DNA of 63,351 nucleotides from the NCBI GenBank assembly GCA_003151955.1, contig PLZB01000013.1, positions 1-63,351 on the forward strand, in the 5' to 3' direction. Under the pieces are notes generated by a model, which ran no database searches, was not told the DNA's origin, and worked only from the letters and a program-made list of their open reading frames with translations. The translations under genes and the position numbers were made by a program. The DNA is from Acidimicrobiaceae bacterium (GTDB taxonomy: Bacteria; Actinomycetota; Acidimicrobiia; Acidimicrobiales; UBA8190). Every line of letters starts with the position of its first letter. Position 1 is the stretch's first letter. Positions 25,477 through 34,728 of this stretch are shown here, one piece after another.

Positions 25477-26766
25477 ATGGCGTCGGTCCGGGAGGAGATC
25501 CAGGGGTGTGTGGGGGTGATCCGCCGGTTCCTGCTGGTGGCTGATCCGGAGGCGACCCATCCGGAGGATGCGGCGGGGGTGTGGGCGGACCTGTGCGAGT
25601 TGCAGCGGTTGGCGGCCAACGGCTGTCTGCTGTTCGGGCCGCGGGTGGAGGAGTCGGAGGTGTGGCGGCGGGAGGGGGCCGGTTCGGCGGCGCAGTGGAT
25701 GGCGCGACGGCAGGGTGGGGGGACCCGGGATTCGGCGGCTGATCTGGAGGCGGCGAAGGAGATGGACTTCCATCCCGACACCGAGGAGGCGCTCCGCAAT
25801 GGGGATGTGTCGTCGGAGCAGGCCAAGAGGATCGTGCCGGGAGCGAAGGCCGATCCGTCGGCCGAGAAGGACCTGCTCGAGGCGGCGAAGCACGGGGGGG
25901 AGGAGGAGTTGAAGCGGAAGGTCCGGGAGGCCCGGGCCAAGGCGCAGAGCCGGTTGGAGGAGGACGAGCGGGCCGAGAAGGTCCGGAAGTCGAGGTTCCT
26001 GAAAACGTGGACCGACGACCTCGACGGGGCGCTGCGGGGGAGCTTCAAGCTTCCCGCCGACGACGGGGCCCGGCTGCTGGCCGCTCTTCGACCGTTCCAG
26101 GACCAGGTCTTCGACGAGGCCCGCCAGGCCGGGGTCAAGGAGCGGTCCGACCAGTACGCCGCCGACGCCCTGGTGGCGATGGCCGACGCCGCCCACCATG
26201 GCGGCGGTGTCGGCGGCGGGGAAAGCGGAGGGTCGTCACGGCCAGGGCGGGCTCCGGCCACGATCCTGTTCCGGGTCGATCTCTCGGCGTTTCTCCGGGG
26301 TTGGGTCGAGTCGGGCGAGCTGTGCGAGATCGCCGGGATCGGACCGGTCCCCGTCGACACGGCCAAGGCGGTCCTGAGCGAGGCGTTCCTGAAACTGGTC
26401 ATCACCGACGGGGTCGACATCCGGACCGTCGCCCACCTGGGCCGGGCGGTGTCGGCCCACGTCAGATCAGCGCTCGAAGCCAGAGACCCGGTCTGTGTCG
26501 TGCCCGGCTGCGGCGTGGCCCAGAGCCTCGAGATCGACCACTGGCAGTTCCCGTTCGCCGAGGGCGGCCCCACCGAGCTCTGGAACCTGGCCCGGATCTG
26601 CCACCGGCACCACACCATGAAGACCTACCAACAGTGGACCCTCACCGGCGGCCCCGGACAGTGGACCTGGCACCGTCCTGACCCGCCGCCCGCTCAAGGC
26701 TCGGACCCCGACCCACCCCCCGACCGGGCCGACCCGGCCTGGGAAGAACCCCGACTCTTCGTCTGA
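25477..26766 (+). CDS. DUF222 protein with C-terminal HNH nuclease domain
   Basis: About 429 residues. The N-terminal two thirds are a DUF222-type helical region (WADLCELQRLAANGCLLFGP, NGDVSSEQAKRIV, a charged coiled segment ~130-185). The C-terminal ~65 residues form an HNH domain: VCVVPGCGVAQSLEIDHWQ, then NLARICHRHHTMKTYQQW, with the zinc Cys and the H-N-H residues in place. Actinobacterial genomes carry many copies of this architecture; they are suspected mobile or housekeeping nucleases. The start is uncertain: ATG 25477 is chosen, but GTG 25423 is in frame. No strong ribosome site is seen. Confidence 0.85.
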   Translation: MASVREEIQGCVGVIRRFLLVADPEATHPEDAAGVWADLCELQRLAANGCLLFGPRVEESEVWRREGAGSAAQWMARRQGGGTRDSAADLEAAKEMDFHPDTEEALRNGDVSSEQAKRIVPGAKADPSAEKDLLEAAKHGGEEELKRKVREARAKAQSRLEEDERAEKVRKSRFLKTWTDDLDGALRGSFKLPADDGARLLAALRPFQDQVFDEARQAGVKERSDQYAADALVAMADAAHHGGGVGGGESGGSSRPGRAPATILFRVDLSAFLRGWVESGELCEIAGIGPVPVDTAKAVLSEAFLKLVITDGVDIRTVAHLGRAVSAHVRSALEARDPVCVVPGCGVAQSLEIDHWQFPFAEGGPTELWNLARICHRHHTMKTYQQWTLTGGPGQWTWHRPDPPPAQGSDPDPPPDRADPAWEEPRLFV

Positions 26767-26811
26767 ACCCAGACCCGAGTCGGGTCGCGCCCGGGACCGG
26801 CCACGGCGGGA

Positions 26812-28155
26812 TCAGATCAGCAGTCCTCTCGAGGTCGCCATCCCGACGGCGTCGGTGATCCCCTGGCCTCCGAGGCTCCCGTCGAATGGGGCATTGAAGG
26901 CGAAGAGCCCGCCGTCGGAGGCGACCAGCCAGTAGCCGCTCCCGTTGGCGGTGGCGTCCATCCCGACGATCGGCTGAGCCAGGGTCTGGCCCCCCATGGA
27001 TCCGTGGAAGACGGCGTCCCCGAAGGCGAAGATCCCCCCGTCGGAGGCCACGAACCAGTAGCCCAGCCCGTCGGCGGTCGAGGTCATCCCCACGATCGGC
27101 TTGTTGAGGGTGTGACCACCCATCGAGCCGTAGAAGGCGGCGTCCCCGAAGGCGAAGATCCCCCCGTCCGAGGCGACCAGCCAGTAGCCGTTCCCGTCCG
27201 GGGTGGAGGCCATCCCGACGATGGGCTTGTTCAGGGGACTGCCCCCCATCGAGCCGTGGAAGCCGGCGTCGCCGTAGGCGAAGATCCCCCCGTCGGAGGC
27301 GACGAACCAGTAGCCCAGGCCGTCGGGGGTGGCGGCCATCCCCACCACGGGCTTGTTCAGGTGGATGTTCCCGGTCGAGCCGTAGAAGCCGGCGCTCCCG
27401 TAGGCGAAGACCCCCCCGTCGGCGGCCGTCATCCAGTAGCCGGTGTCACCCGGCTTCATGGCCATGGAGACGATCGGGGCGTTCAGGGTCAGGTACTGGG
27501 GGGAGCCGAGGTAGGTGAGGAACTGGTCGTTCCCGAAGCCCCCGAGCTCCCCGGCGGCCCCGTAGAGGTAGTAACCCTGGCCCGGGGTGGTGTCCCCGGC
27601 GTGGAAGGCGAAGGACCCGTCGATCTCCTCGTTGGGGCAGAAGATGTCGAACTGCAGGGCGGCTTCGGTGACGTTCGACCCCGAGTAGGCGATCTGGGTG
27701 AAGTCGGCGACGGCCTGGTCCTGGGAATTGGTGCAGCTGCCGGAGATCATCGAGCCGGTGACGTCGAAGGTGGCGGCGGTGGACCCGACCGGGGCCGGGG
27801 AGCTCGCGTAGATCCCGTCGGCCAGGTCCTGGCCCGAGGCGTTGACGTCGATCCGCACGAAGGTGCCCCCCGAGCTGGCCGACATCTCGACGGTCCCCGC
27901 TGCCGTTGCCACCGCCGTCGTCCCGAGGGAGAAGTTGGTGGGGTTCCCGTTGACGTCGAAGCTGGTGAAGTAGGACCCCGAAGTGGTGGGGATCACGATC
28001 CGGGGGCCCGCCGACCGGGGGGCGGCGGCGGCCGGCCCGGCCCCGACGAGGGCGAGACCGGCCCCACCGAGGACACCGGAGAGGACGACCAACAGGAGGC
28101 CGCGGATGGCAGGACGAGGTCGGGAGGGCATTCCGTCGACTCTACTTCCGGCCAT
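26812..28155 (-). CDS. Secreted protein with GYW-type propeller-like repeats
   Basis: A 447-residue exported protein. A signal peptide occupies ~9-45 (IRGLLLVVLSGVLGGAGLAL, ending GPAAAAP). Residues ~50-205 are a beta-rich domain with a Cys pair. The C-terminal half has about five 42-residue repeats of the form GYW(L/F)VASDGGIFAFGDA, then F(Y/H)GSMGG and LNKPIVGM. Such repeats are frequent in Acidimicrobiia and probably fold as a beta-propeller. The last repeat is degenerate. Start ATG 28155, or 28131 with eight fewer residues. The role is unknown; extracellular binding is likely. Confidence 0.82.
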   Translation of the reverse strand: MAGSRVDGMPSRPRPAIRGLLLVVLSGVLGGAGLALVGAGPAAAAPRSAGPRIVIPTTSGSYFTSFDVNGNPTNFSLGTTAVATAAGTVEMSASSGGTFVRIDVNASGQDLADGIYASSPAPVGSTAATFDVTGSMISGSCTNSQDQAVADFTQIAYSGSNVTEAALQFDIFCPNEEIDGSFAFHAGDTTPGQGYYLYGAAGELGGFGNDQFLTYLGSPQYLTLNAPIVSMAMKPGDTGYWMTAADGGVFAYGSAGFYGSTGNIHLNKPVVGMAATPDGLGYWFVASDGGIFAYGDAGFHGSMGGSPLNKPIVGMASTPDGNGYWLVASDGGIFAFGDAAFYGSMGGHTLNKPIVGMTSTADGLGYWFVASDGGIFAFGDAVFHGSMGGQTLAQPIVGMDATANGSGYWLVASDGGLFAFNAPFDGSLGGQGITDAVGMATSRGLLI

Positions 28156-28175
28156 CTGTCGGGCCCGGGCCGGCC

Positions 28176-29093
28176 TCAGACCCCGGTCCGGGCGAAGTCG
28201 GCCAGGAGGGCGGCCAACTCGAGGGGCTTGTCCCCCTGGACGCTGTGGCCGGCCCCCTCGACGTGCTCGATCCGGGCCGAGGGGAGCCGCCGGCGGAGCT
28301 CGGCCTCGTCGGCGTCGTCGACGACGGACTGGGGGAGCATCCCCCGGACGAGCATCACCGGAATGGTGAGCCCCCCGAGGAGGTCCCAGAGGTTCCCGAA
28401 GTCGATCGGGGGGGGTCCCCCCGGGCCGACGGTCTCGGCGGCCCGGAACCGGGCGTAGCGCCAGACCCAGCTCCCGTCCTCCCGCTGGACGGCGTTGTGG
28501 AGGATCCCCCGGCGGAGGGAGGAGACGGACCGGGTCGGGTTGAAGGCGACGGTCCGCTCCAGGAGCTCCTCGAAGCTCTCGAAGCTCTCGGGGCCGGCGA
28601 TGAACTGGGTGATGGCCGAGGCCTTGGCCCCGGTGACCCCGGGGGTCACGTCGATCAGGGCCAGCCGACCGACGAGATCCCGGTTCCCGGCGGCGAGGAT
28701 GATCGAGGTGAGCCCCCCGAGGGACATCCCGACGAGGAGCCCGGCCGCCGGCGCCAGCTCCCCGATGACCCGGGCCACGTCGGCGGCGTTGTCCCCCAGA
28801 CCGAGCGATCCGGCCCGGCCTCCGTCGGAGTGGCCGTGGCCGGGGAGGTCGACGGCCAGGAGGGGCCGGTCGAGGGCCAGGGCGACGGTGTCCCAGGTGT
28901 GGGCGTTCTGGGCCCCCCCGTGGAGGAGGACCATCTCCGGGGGGCCCTCCCCCCAGAGAAGCCCCGAGAGGGACCGGCCCGGCTCCACCTCGACGGCCAG
29001 CCGGCGGACCCGGGGGGGACCGGGGAAGGGGAGGCCGTACTCCCCGGCGTTCTCATGGAAGAAGCTGAACTCCTCGTAGCCGGCGGCATCCAC
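28176..29093 (-). CDS. Alpha/beta-fold hydrolase
   Basis: A 305-residue serine hydrolase. Oxyanion loop VLLHGGAQNAHTWD (~55-68), nucleophile elbow GMSLGG (Ser124), acid residue in the VMLVRGMLPQSVVDD region and catalytic His in VEGAGHSVQGDKP. An N-terminal ~45-residue lead precedes the core. This group covers esterases, haloperoxidase-like enzymes and C-C hydrolases, so the substrate cannot be read from sequence. It stands alone between a secreted protein and a P-type ATPase. Confidence 0.85.
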   Translation of the reverse strand: MDAAGYEEFSFFHENAGEYGLPFPGPPRVRRLAVEVEPGRSLSGLLWGEGPPEMVLLHGGAQNAHTWDTVALALDRPLLAVDLPGHGHSDGGRAGSLGLGDNAADVARVIGELAPAAGLLVGMSLGGLTSIILAAGNRDLVGRLALIDVTPGVTGAKASAITQFIAGPESFESFEELLERTVAFNPTRSVSSLRRGILHNAVQREDGSWVWRYARFRAAETVGPGGPPPIDFGNLWDLLGGLTIPVMLVRGMLPQSVVDDADEAELRRRLPSARIEHVEGAGHSVQGDKPLELAALLADFARTGV

Positions 29094-29192
29094 CGGGCCG
29101 ACGGTAGCAACCCGGGGGGGCCGGTGGCGTCGGGACGGACCCGGACCGCCGACCGGGGAACCCTGATCGAGGCCTCGCCCGGTGGTCCGCGC

Positions 29193-31562
29193 TCAGGGCC
29201 GGACGGTCTCGAGGGCGGGGGCGTCGTCGAGGGAGAGGTAGCTCTCGTCCTCCTGGGCGGTGTGGAGTCGGAGGATGGCGTGGAGTCCGTAGAGGAGACG
29301 CTGGAGCTCGATGACGTCGTTCTCGTCCGGTCCCCCGGGGTCGATCTCCTCGAGGAGCTGGCCCAGCCGCCGTATCTGGTGGGCGATCTCGACGTGGGCC
29401 CGGCTCATCGTCCCGGTGGGATCCTCCCCGCCCAGCAACCGGTCGAGGGCCGGGTAGAGGAGGGACTGCTCGGCCTCCTCGTGCGGCCCGACCTCCTCCA
29501 CCAGGAGCCGGTGGACCCCGCGGACCCGGCTCAGGGACGGATCGAGGGGCCGGTGGCCGAGGGCGTCGGCGGCCGCCCGGACCTCGGCGATATGCCCCCG
29601 GATGGCAAGGTGCTCGTCCTGGAAGCGTCGGGTGACAGCCACGTCCCGGTCGTCGAGCCGGAGGCCCCCCCGGGCCGGGAGGAGGGCCCGGAGGGCGTTG
29701 AGGATGACGGCCACGTCTATCCCCTCCTGGAGGAGCGCCCCCCAGACGGCCGGGAGGAACCCGGCCGCCGCCACCGCCATGGCCAGGACCGAGAGGGCCA
29801 TCCCCACCGACACGCTCTGGAGGGCGATCCGGCGGGTCCGACGGGCCAGGGCCACGACCTCCCCGAGCCGGTCGATCCGGTCGACGGTGAGGACGGCATC
29901 GGCGGCCTCGGAGGGGGCCGATGCCCCCCGGGCCCCGAGGGCCACGCCGACATCGGCCAGGGCCAGCGCCGGGGCGTCATTGACGCCGTCGCCGACCATG
30001 ATGGTCGGGGCCCGGCCGGACTCCCGCCGGACGACCTCGAGCTTCTCGGCCGGCGACCGGTCGGCGAGGACCTCGTCGACCCCGATGACGGCCCCGATGG
30101 TCTCGGCGACCTCCGACCGGTCCCCCGTCACCATGACGATCCGGTCGATCCCGCCCCGGCGGAGGGCTCTGACGGTGCGGCCGGCGTCGGGGCGGATGGG
30201 GTCGTCGAGGACGAGGACGCCGACCGGCTCCCCGGCCGCGGCCACGAAGACGGTCAGGGCCCCGTCCAGCCTGGCCTTCCGGAGGGCGGCCCGGGCCCAG
30301 GTCGGTGCCCCGGCCAGCCCGACCCAGTCGGCGTTCCCCACGGCCACCGGGACCCCGCCGACCACCCCCCGGATACCCCGGCCGGCCACCTCCTCGACCT
30401 CCTCGGGGAGAACCAGGGGGATGTGCCGGTCGGCGGCGGCCCGGACCACGGCGACGGCGAGGACGTGGGGGGAGACCTGGTCCAGGGAGGCGGCCAGGGC
30501 CAGGATCCCGTCGGCGGCCATGGGGCCGGCCGGGAGGATCTCGGCCAGGGTGGGGCGACCCTCGGTCAGGGTCCCCGTCTTGTCGATGAGGAGGGTCCGG
30601 CACCGGCCCAGGCGCTCGAGGACTCCCCCACCTTTTACGATCACCCCCCGCCGGGCCGCCCTGGCGATCCCTGAGACCAGTGCCACCGGGGCCCCCAGGA
30701 TGAGCGGGCAGGGAGTGGCCACGACCAGCACGGCCACGGCCCGGGCCGGCCCGGCCACGGCCCAGCTGGTCCCGGCCGCGGCGAGGCTGCCGACCAGGAA
30801 CCAGAGGGCGTAGCGATCGGCCAGCCGGACGAAGGGGGCCTGGGACGCCTCGGCCTCGGCCACCAGTCGGACCACGCCGGCGTAGGTCCCTCCGGCCGCG
30901 GTCGTGGTGGCCCGGAGGTCGAAGGGGGGGCCGGCGTTCACCGTGCCGCTCCGGACGGTGTCGCCAGGGAGGTGCTCGACGGGAAGGGACTCCCCGGAAA
31001 GGGTGGACTCGTCGAGGACGGCCAACTCCGAGACCACCGTCCCGTCCACCGCCACCAGCTCCCCGGCGCCGACCAGGAGCCGGTCCCCCACCTCCAGCTC
31101 GTCGACCCCGACCACCTCGAGCGACCCCTCCCGGTAGCGACGGGCGTTGCGAGGAGCCCGCCCCACCAGATCGGCCAGGTCCCGGCGGGCCCGGCCGGCC
31201 GCCCAGGACTCCAGGGTCCGGCCGCTCAGGATCATGACCCCGATGACGGCGGCGGCCAGCGCCTCCCCGACGACCAGCGCTCCGGCCGCGGCGAGGAGGG
31301 CGATGACGTCCACCCCGACCCGGCCGGCCCGGAGCCCCTCGACAACGGCCATCCCGGCCACGAGACCGCCGACGACGGCCACGACCCGCCAGACGTCGGT
31401 GGCGGCCGCCGGGACGCCGGCGAGGTGGAGGACGGCACCGACGGTGAGGCCGACCAGGGACAGGGTCAGCACGACGACCGCGCCCCGGCGCCGGACCCGG
31501 TCGACCCGGCGGGACCCGCCCGGGCCGTCGGCCGGGGATCTCGAGGCTGGGGTCTTGCTCAC
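29193..31562 (-). CDS. P1B-5-type metal-transport ATPase with C-terminal hemerythrin domain
   Basis: A 789-residue protein. The N-terminal third has paired hydrophobic helices and the actuator loop (LDESTLSGESLPVEH). The metal-site helix reads ATPCPLILGAPVA, the TPCPL motif of subgroup P1B-5 in place of CPC. The phosphorylation motif is DKTGTLTEG and the hinge is MVGDGVNDAPALA. After the last helices (~residue 640) the C-terminal ~150 residues form a hemerythrin-like domain: HLAIRGHI, GPHEEAEQSLLYPAL, HVEIAHQIRRL, LHTAQEDESYL. P1B-5 pumps with such domains are known (for example Acidothermus); iron, nickel or cobalt export is inferred. GTG start with ggagg. Confidence 0.88.
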   Translation of the reverse strand: MSKTPASRSPADGPGGSRRVDRVRRRGAVVVLTLSLVGLTVGAVLHLAGVPAAATDVWRVVAVVGGLVAGMAVVEGLRAGRVGVDVIALLAAAGALVVGEALAAAVIGVMILSGRTLESWAAGRARRDLADLVGRAPRNARRYREGSLEVVGVDELEVGDRLLVGAGELVAVDGTVVSELAVLDESTLSGESLPVEHLPGDTVRSGTVNAGPPFDLRATTTAAGGTYAGVVRLVAEAEASQAPFVRLADRYALWFLVGSLAAAGTSWAVAGPARAVAVLVVATPCPLILGAPVALVSGIARAARRGVIVKGGGVLERLGRCRTLLIDKTGTLTEGRPTLAEILPAGPMAADGILALAASLDQVSPHVLAVAVVRAAADRHIPLVLPEEVEEVAGRGIRGVVGGVPVAVGNADWVGLAGAPTWARAALRKARLDGALTVFVAAAGEPVGVLVLDDPIRPDAGRTVRALRRGGIDRIVMVTGDRSEVAETIGAVIGVDEVLADRSPAEKLEVVRRESGRAPTIMVGDGVNDAPALALADVGVALGARGASAPSEAADAVLTVDRIDRLGEVVALARRTRRIALQSVSVGMALSVLAMAVAAAGFLPAVWGALLQEGIDVAVILNALRALLPARGGLRLDDRDVAVTRRFQDEHLAIRGHIAEVRAAADALGHRPLDPSLSRVRGVHRLLVEEVGPHEEAEQSLLYPALDRLLGGEDPTGTMSRAHVEIAHQIRRLGQLLEEIDPGGPDENDVIELQRLLYGLHAILRLHTAQEDESYLSLDDAPALETVRP

Positions 31563-31824
31563 CGGTCCTCCGGTCGATGGGGGGAAGGAGGTTGACTCCA
31601 GTGGAGCACGGCCCGGCCCAGCGGGGCAGGGGCGAAGGTCCTCTCCCCGGGAACCGGGTCCTTCGACCCTGGCCCGGTGGAGGACCGGACGGTCCAATGG
31701 GAAGGTGGAACACGTTCGCGGCTCGCCGTCCCGGCCGTGGGGTGATCCCGGACCGTCCGGCCCGAGTGGCCCGACGGCGACGGTAACCGGGCATCCAGGG
31801 CCGCCGACCGGTGATCCGACCCCG

Positions 31825-34245
31825 GTGGACGGGCTCCGGGAAGAGGGACTCTGGGAGGACGAGGTCCGGGAACGGGTCCTGGCCGGTCGGGCCAACACGG
31901 CCCCGCCGTCGGCGGGCCGGACCTGGAGCCAGATCCTCCGGGCCAACCTCCTCACCCGGTTCAACGCCATCCTGGGGGCCCTCTTCCTCGTGGTGGTCGT
32001 GGTCGGGCCCGTCCAGGACGGGCTTTTCGGTCTGGTCCTCGTCACGAACGCCGCCATCGGGATCGTCCAGGAGGCGAGGGCCAAGCGGACCCTCGACCGG
32101 CTGACCGTCCTCACCGCCCCCCGGGCCCACGTCCGCCGCCGAGGCGGACCCGTCGACGGTCCGGTCGTCGTCGACCTACCGGTGGAGGAGGTCGTCATCG
32201 ACGACATCCTCGAGCTCCGACCCGGCGACCAGGTCCCGGTGGACGCTGTCGTCCTCGGCGGCGACGGTCTCGAGTTGGACGAGGCCCTGGTGAGCGGCGA
32301 GTCGGAGCCGGTCGGGAAGGCTCCCGGGGACGGCCTCCTCTCGGGGACCTTCCTGGCGGCCGGCACCGGGACGGCCCGGGCCACCGCAGTCGGGGGCGCG
32401 GCCTACGCCCTCCGGCTCCAGGCCGAGGCCCGACGGTTCAGCCTGGTCCGCTCCGAGCTCCAGGCCGGGACGAACTCCATCCTCCGGTTGGTGACCTGGG
32501 TCATGGTGCCGGTCGGGGTGGCCCTGGCCGCCGGCCAGCTCCTCCGCAGCCACCAGTCGATCCCCGACGCCCTCCGGGCCTCGGTGGCCGGGGTGGGGGC
32601 CATGGTCCCCGAGGGCCTCGTCCTGTTGACCTCGGTCGCCTTCACCGCCGGTGCCCTCCGGCTGGCCCGGCGGCGGGTCCTCGTCCAGGAGCCGGCCGCC
32701 CTCGAGGGCCTGGCCCGGGTGGACGTCCTCTGCATCGACAAGACCGGGACCCTCACGGCACCGGGGATGCACCTCGAGGCGGTCGAGCCGTCCCCCGGCT
32801 ACGACAGGGTTGCCGTCCGGGTCGCCGCCGGCGCCTTGGCCGCCGCCGATCCGGCCCCCAACGCCACCCTCCAGGCGGTCGGCTCGGCCTGCCCCGCCCC
32901 CGGGGACTGGGTCCTGACCGGCCGGGTCCCCTTCTCGTCCGACCGGAAATGGAGCGCCGCGAGCTTCGAGGGCCGGGGCAGCTGGGTCCTGGGGGCGCCC
33001 GGGATCGTGGCCGGCGTCCTGCCACCGGCTCTGGAGCGGGCCCGGGCCCGACAGGAGGACCGCGGTCGTCGGGTCCTCCTCCTGGCCCGGGCGCCCGGCG
33101 AGGTCCCGGCCCGGGGGCCCCTCCCGTCGGTGGAGCCGGTCGGCCTCCTCGTCCTGGCCGAGGAGCTGCGGCCCGAGGCGGCCGAGACGATCGGCTACCT
33201 GCTCGGCCAGGGCGTCACCGTCAAGGTCCTCTCCGGGGACTCGGCCCGGACGGTGGCCGCCGTCGCCGCCGAGGTCGGGATCCCGGTCCTGGGCCCGCCC
33301 TGCGACGGCTCGACCCTGGCCGACGACGGTGCGATCGCCGCCGCCCTCCTCGCCGGCCACGTCTTCGGGCGGGTCCGCCCCGACCAGAAGCTGGCCGCCG
33401 TCCGGGCCCTCCAGGACCAGGGCCATGTCGTGGCCATGGTGGGCGACGGGGTCAACGACGTCCCGGCCCTCAAGCAGGCCGACCTGGCCGTGGCCATGGG
33501 GTCCGGGAGCCAGGCCAGCCGGTCGGTGGCCCGGATCGTCCTCCTGGACAGCTCGTTCGCCGCCGTGCCCTTCGTCCTGGCCGAGGGTCGGCGGGTGATC
33601 GCCAACATCGAGCGGGTGGCCAACCTCTTCGTCACCAAGTCGGTCTATGCCGCCGTCCTGGCCACGGCCGTCGCCGTCGGGGGGATCCCCTTCCCCTTCT
33701 TCCCCCGGCACCTCACCATGGTCAGCTCCCTCACCATCGGGGTTCCCGGCTTCTTCCTGGCCCTGGCCGGAGGCACTCCCCGGGCCACCCCCGGCTTCGT
33801 CCGTCGGGTCATCACCTTCACCCTGCCCGCCGGTGTCATCGCGGCGGGAGCCACCTTCACGATGTACGCCCTGGCCCGGGCCTCGCCCGGGGTGACCCTG
33901 GCCCAGTCCCGGACCGCAGCCATGCTCGAGCTCTGCGCCGTCGCCACCTGGGTGCTGACCCTCGTGGCTCAACCCCTCCACCTCCCCCGGCTGCTGCTCG
34001 TGGCCTCCATGATCGGGGCCCTCTCGGTGTTGTTCGCCGTCCCTCTCTCACGCCATGTCCTGGCCCTGGCCCTTCCCCCCGTCCCGCTCTTCGCTACCGG
34101 CGCCGGGGTGTTCGTGGCCGCCGCCGGGGCGTTGATCGCCACCCGACGGTGGTGGACGGCACGGACGGCGGCCGGGACCCGCCCCCGACCTGACAGCCCC
34201 CGACCGGCGGGGGGCCGCCCGACAGGAGGTTCGACCCATGGATGA
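31825..34245 (+). CDS. CtpE-like HAD-IC P-type cation-transporting ATPase
   Basis: An 806-residue P-type ATPase. It has an N-terminal cytoplasmic segment and helices (FNAILGALFLVVVVVGPVQDG), actuator LDEALVSGESEPVGK and the PEGL helix (GAMVPEGLVLLTSVAFTAG). Phosphorylation motif DKTGTLTAPG, hinge MVGDGVNDVPALKQAD. About six C-terminal helices follow. The PEGL motif and overall match fit the mycobacterial CtpE group, implicated in calcium uptake. It is divergent from the P1B-5 pump across 262 bp. The GTG start at 31825 lacks a strong ribosome site and is uncertain. The stop overlaps the downstream stress protein by 8 bp. Confidence 0.87.
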   Translation: MDGLREEGLWEDEVRERVLAGRANTAPPSAGRTWSQILRANLLTRFNAILGALFLVVVVVGPVQDGLFGLVLVTNAAIGIVQEARAKRTLDRLTVLTAPRAHVRRRGGPVDGPVVVDLPVEEVVIDDILELRPGDQVPVDAVVLGGDGLELDEALVSGESEPVGKAPGDGLLSGTFLAAGTGTARATAVGGAAYALRLQAEARRFSLVRSELQAGTNSILRLVTWVMVPVGVALAAGQLLRSHQSIPDALRASVAGVGAMVPEGLVLLTSVAFTAGALRLARRRVLVQEPAALEGLARVDVLCIDKTGTLTAPGMHLEAVEPSPGYDRVAVRVAAGALAAADPAPNATLQAVGSACPAPGDWVLTGRVPFSSDRKWSAASFEGRGSWVLGAPGIVAGVLPPALERARARQEDRGRRVLLLARAPGEVPARGPLPSVEPVGLLVLAEELRPEAAETIGYLLGQGVTVKVLSGDSARTVAAVAAEVGIPVLGPPCDGSTLADDGAIAAALLAGHVFGRVRPDQKLAAVRALQDQGHVVAMVGDGVNDVPALKQADLAVAMGSGSQASRSVARIVLLDSSFAAVPFVLAEGRRVIANIERVANLFVTKSVYAAVLATAVAVGGIPFPFFPRHLTMVSSLTIGVPGFFLALAGGTPRATPGFVRRVITFTLPAGVIAAGATFTMYALARASPGVTLAQSRTAAMLELCAVATWVLTLVAQPLHLPRLLLVASMIGALSVLFAVPLSRHVLALALPPVPLFATGAGVFVAAAGALIATRRWWTARTAAGTRPRPDSPRPAGGRPTGGSTHG

Positions 34246-34699
34246 GCAGCAGGAGACGGTCCCGGTGGTCGTGGTCGGGGTGGACGGTTCCGAGCACTCC
34301 CTCGAGGCTCTCCGGTGGGCGGCCCGGGAGGCCGGGGTCACCGGGGCCAGGCTCCACGTGGTCACGGCCTGGTCCTACCCCGAGCACCCCACCCCGTTCG
34401 GGATCGTCCCCGGCCTTCCACTCCCTCCCGACCCCCTGGCCGAGGCCCACCGGATCCTGGCCCTGACCGTCGCCCGGGTCGTCGGAGACCCGGCCCCGAT
34501 CGAGGTGGTCGCCGAGGTGATCGAGGGTGAGCCCGCCCAGGTGCTCCTCGACGCGTCCCGCCGGGCCCAGCTCCTCGTGGTCGGGAGCCGGGGCCACGGG
34601 ACCTTCACGGGCATGCTCCTCGGCTCGGTCAGCGAGCGCTGTGCCCACCACGCCGCCTGCCCGGTGGTGATCACCCGGCGCCCGACCGACGGACCCTGA
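34238..34699 (+). CDS. Universal stress protein (UspA family)
   Basis: A 153-residue single-domain universal stress protein. It opens VVVVGVDGSEHSLEALRWAA and ends with the ATP-binding loop VGSRGHGTFTGMLLGSVSE followed by HAACPVVITR. The G-x2-G-x9-G(S/T) pattern is intact, so it probably binds ATP. It begins inside the end of the CtpE-like ATPase gene and is very likely co-transcribed and coupled with it. A role in ion or energy stress is inferred from that neighbour. Confidence 0.92.
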   Translation: MDEQQETVPVVVVGVDGSEHSLEALRWAAREAGVTGARLHVVTAWSYPEHPTPFGIVPGLPLPPDPLAEAHRILALTVARVVGDPAPIEVVAEVIEGEPAQVLLDASRRAQLLVVGSRGHGTFTGMLLGSVSERCAHHAACPVVITRRPTDGP

Positions 34700-34728
34700 A
34701 CCCGGCGCCCCGGGGCCGGACGGGAGGA

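Noticed and set aside
26770..26785. cccgagtcggg hairpin after the HNH gene
   Set aside because: It has a one-base loop and a short stem, so it is not a believable terminator.
26960..27500. Repeats in the secreted GYW protein as a possible array
   Set aside because: They are 126-bp coding repeats of a propeller-like fold, with no spacers.
34706..34725. gccccggggc palindrome between the stress protein and the GerMN lipoprotein as a terminator
   Set aside because: The stem has no loop as drawn and no T run; such palindromes are expected by chance at this GC content.
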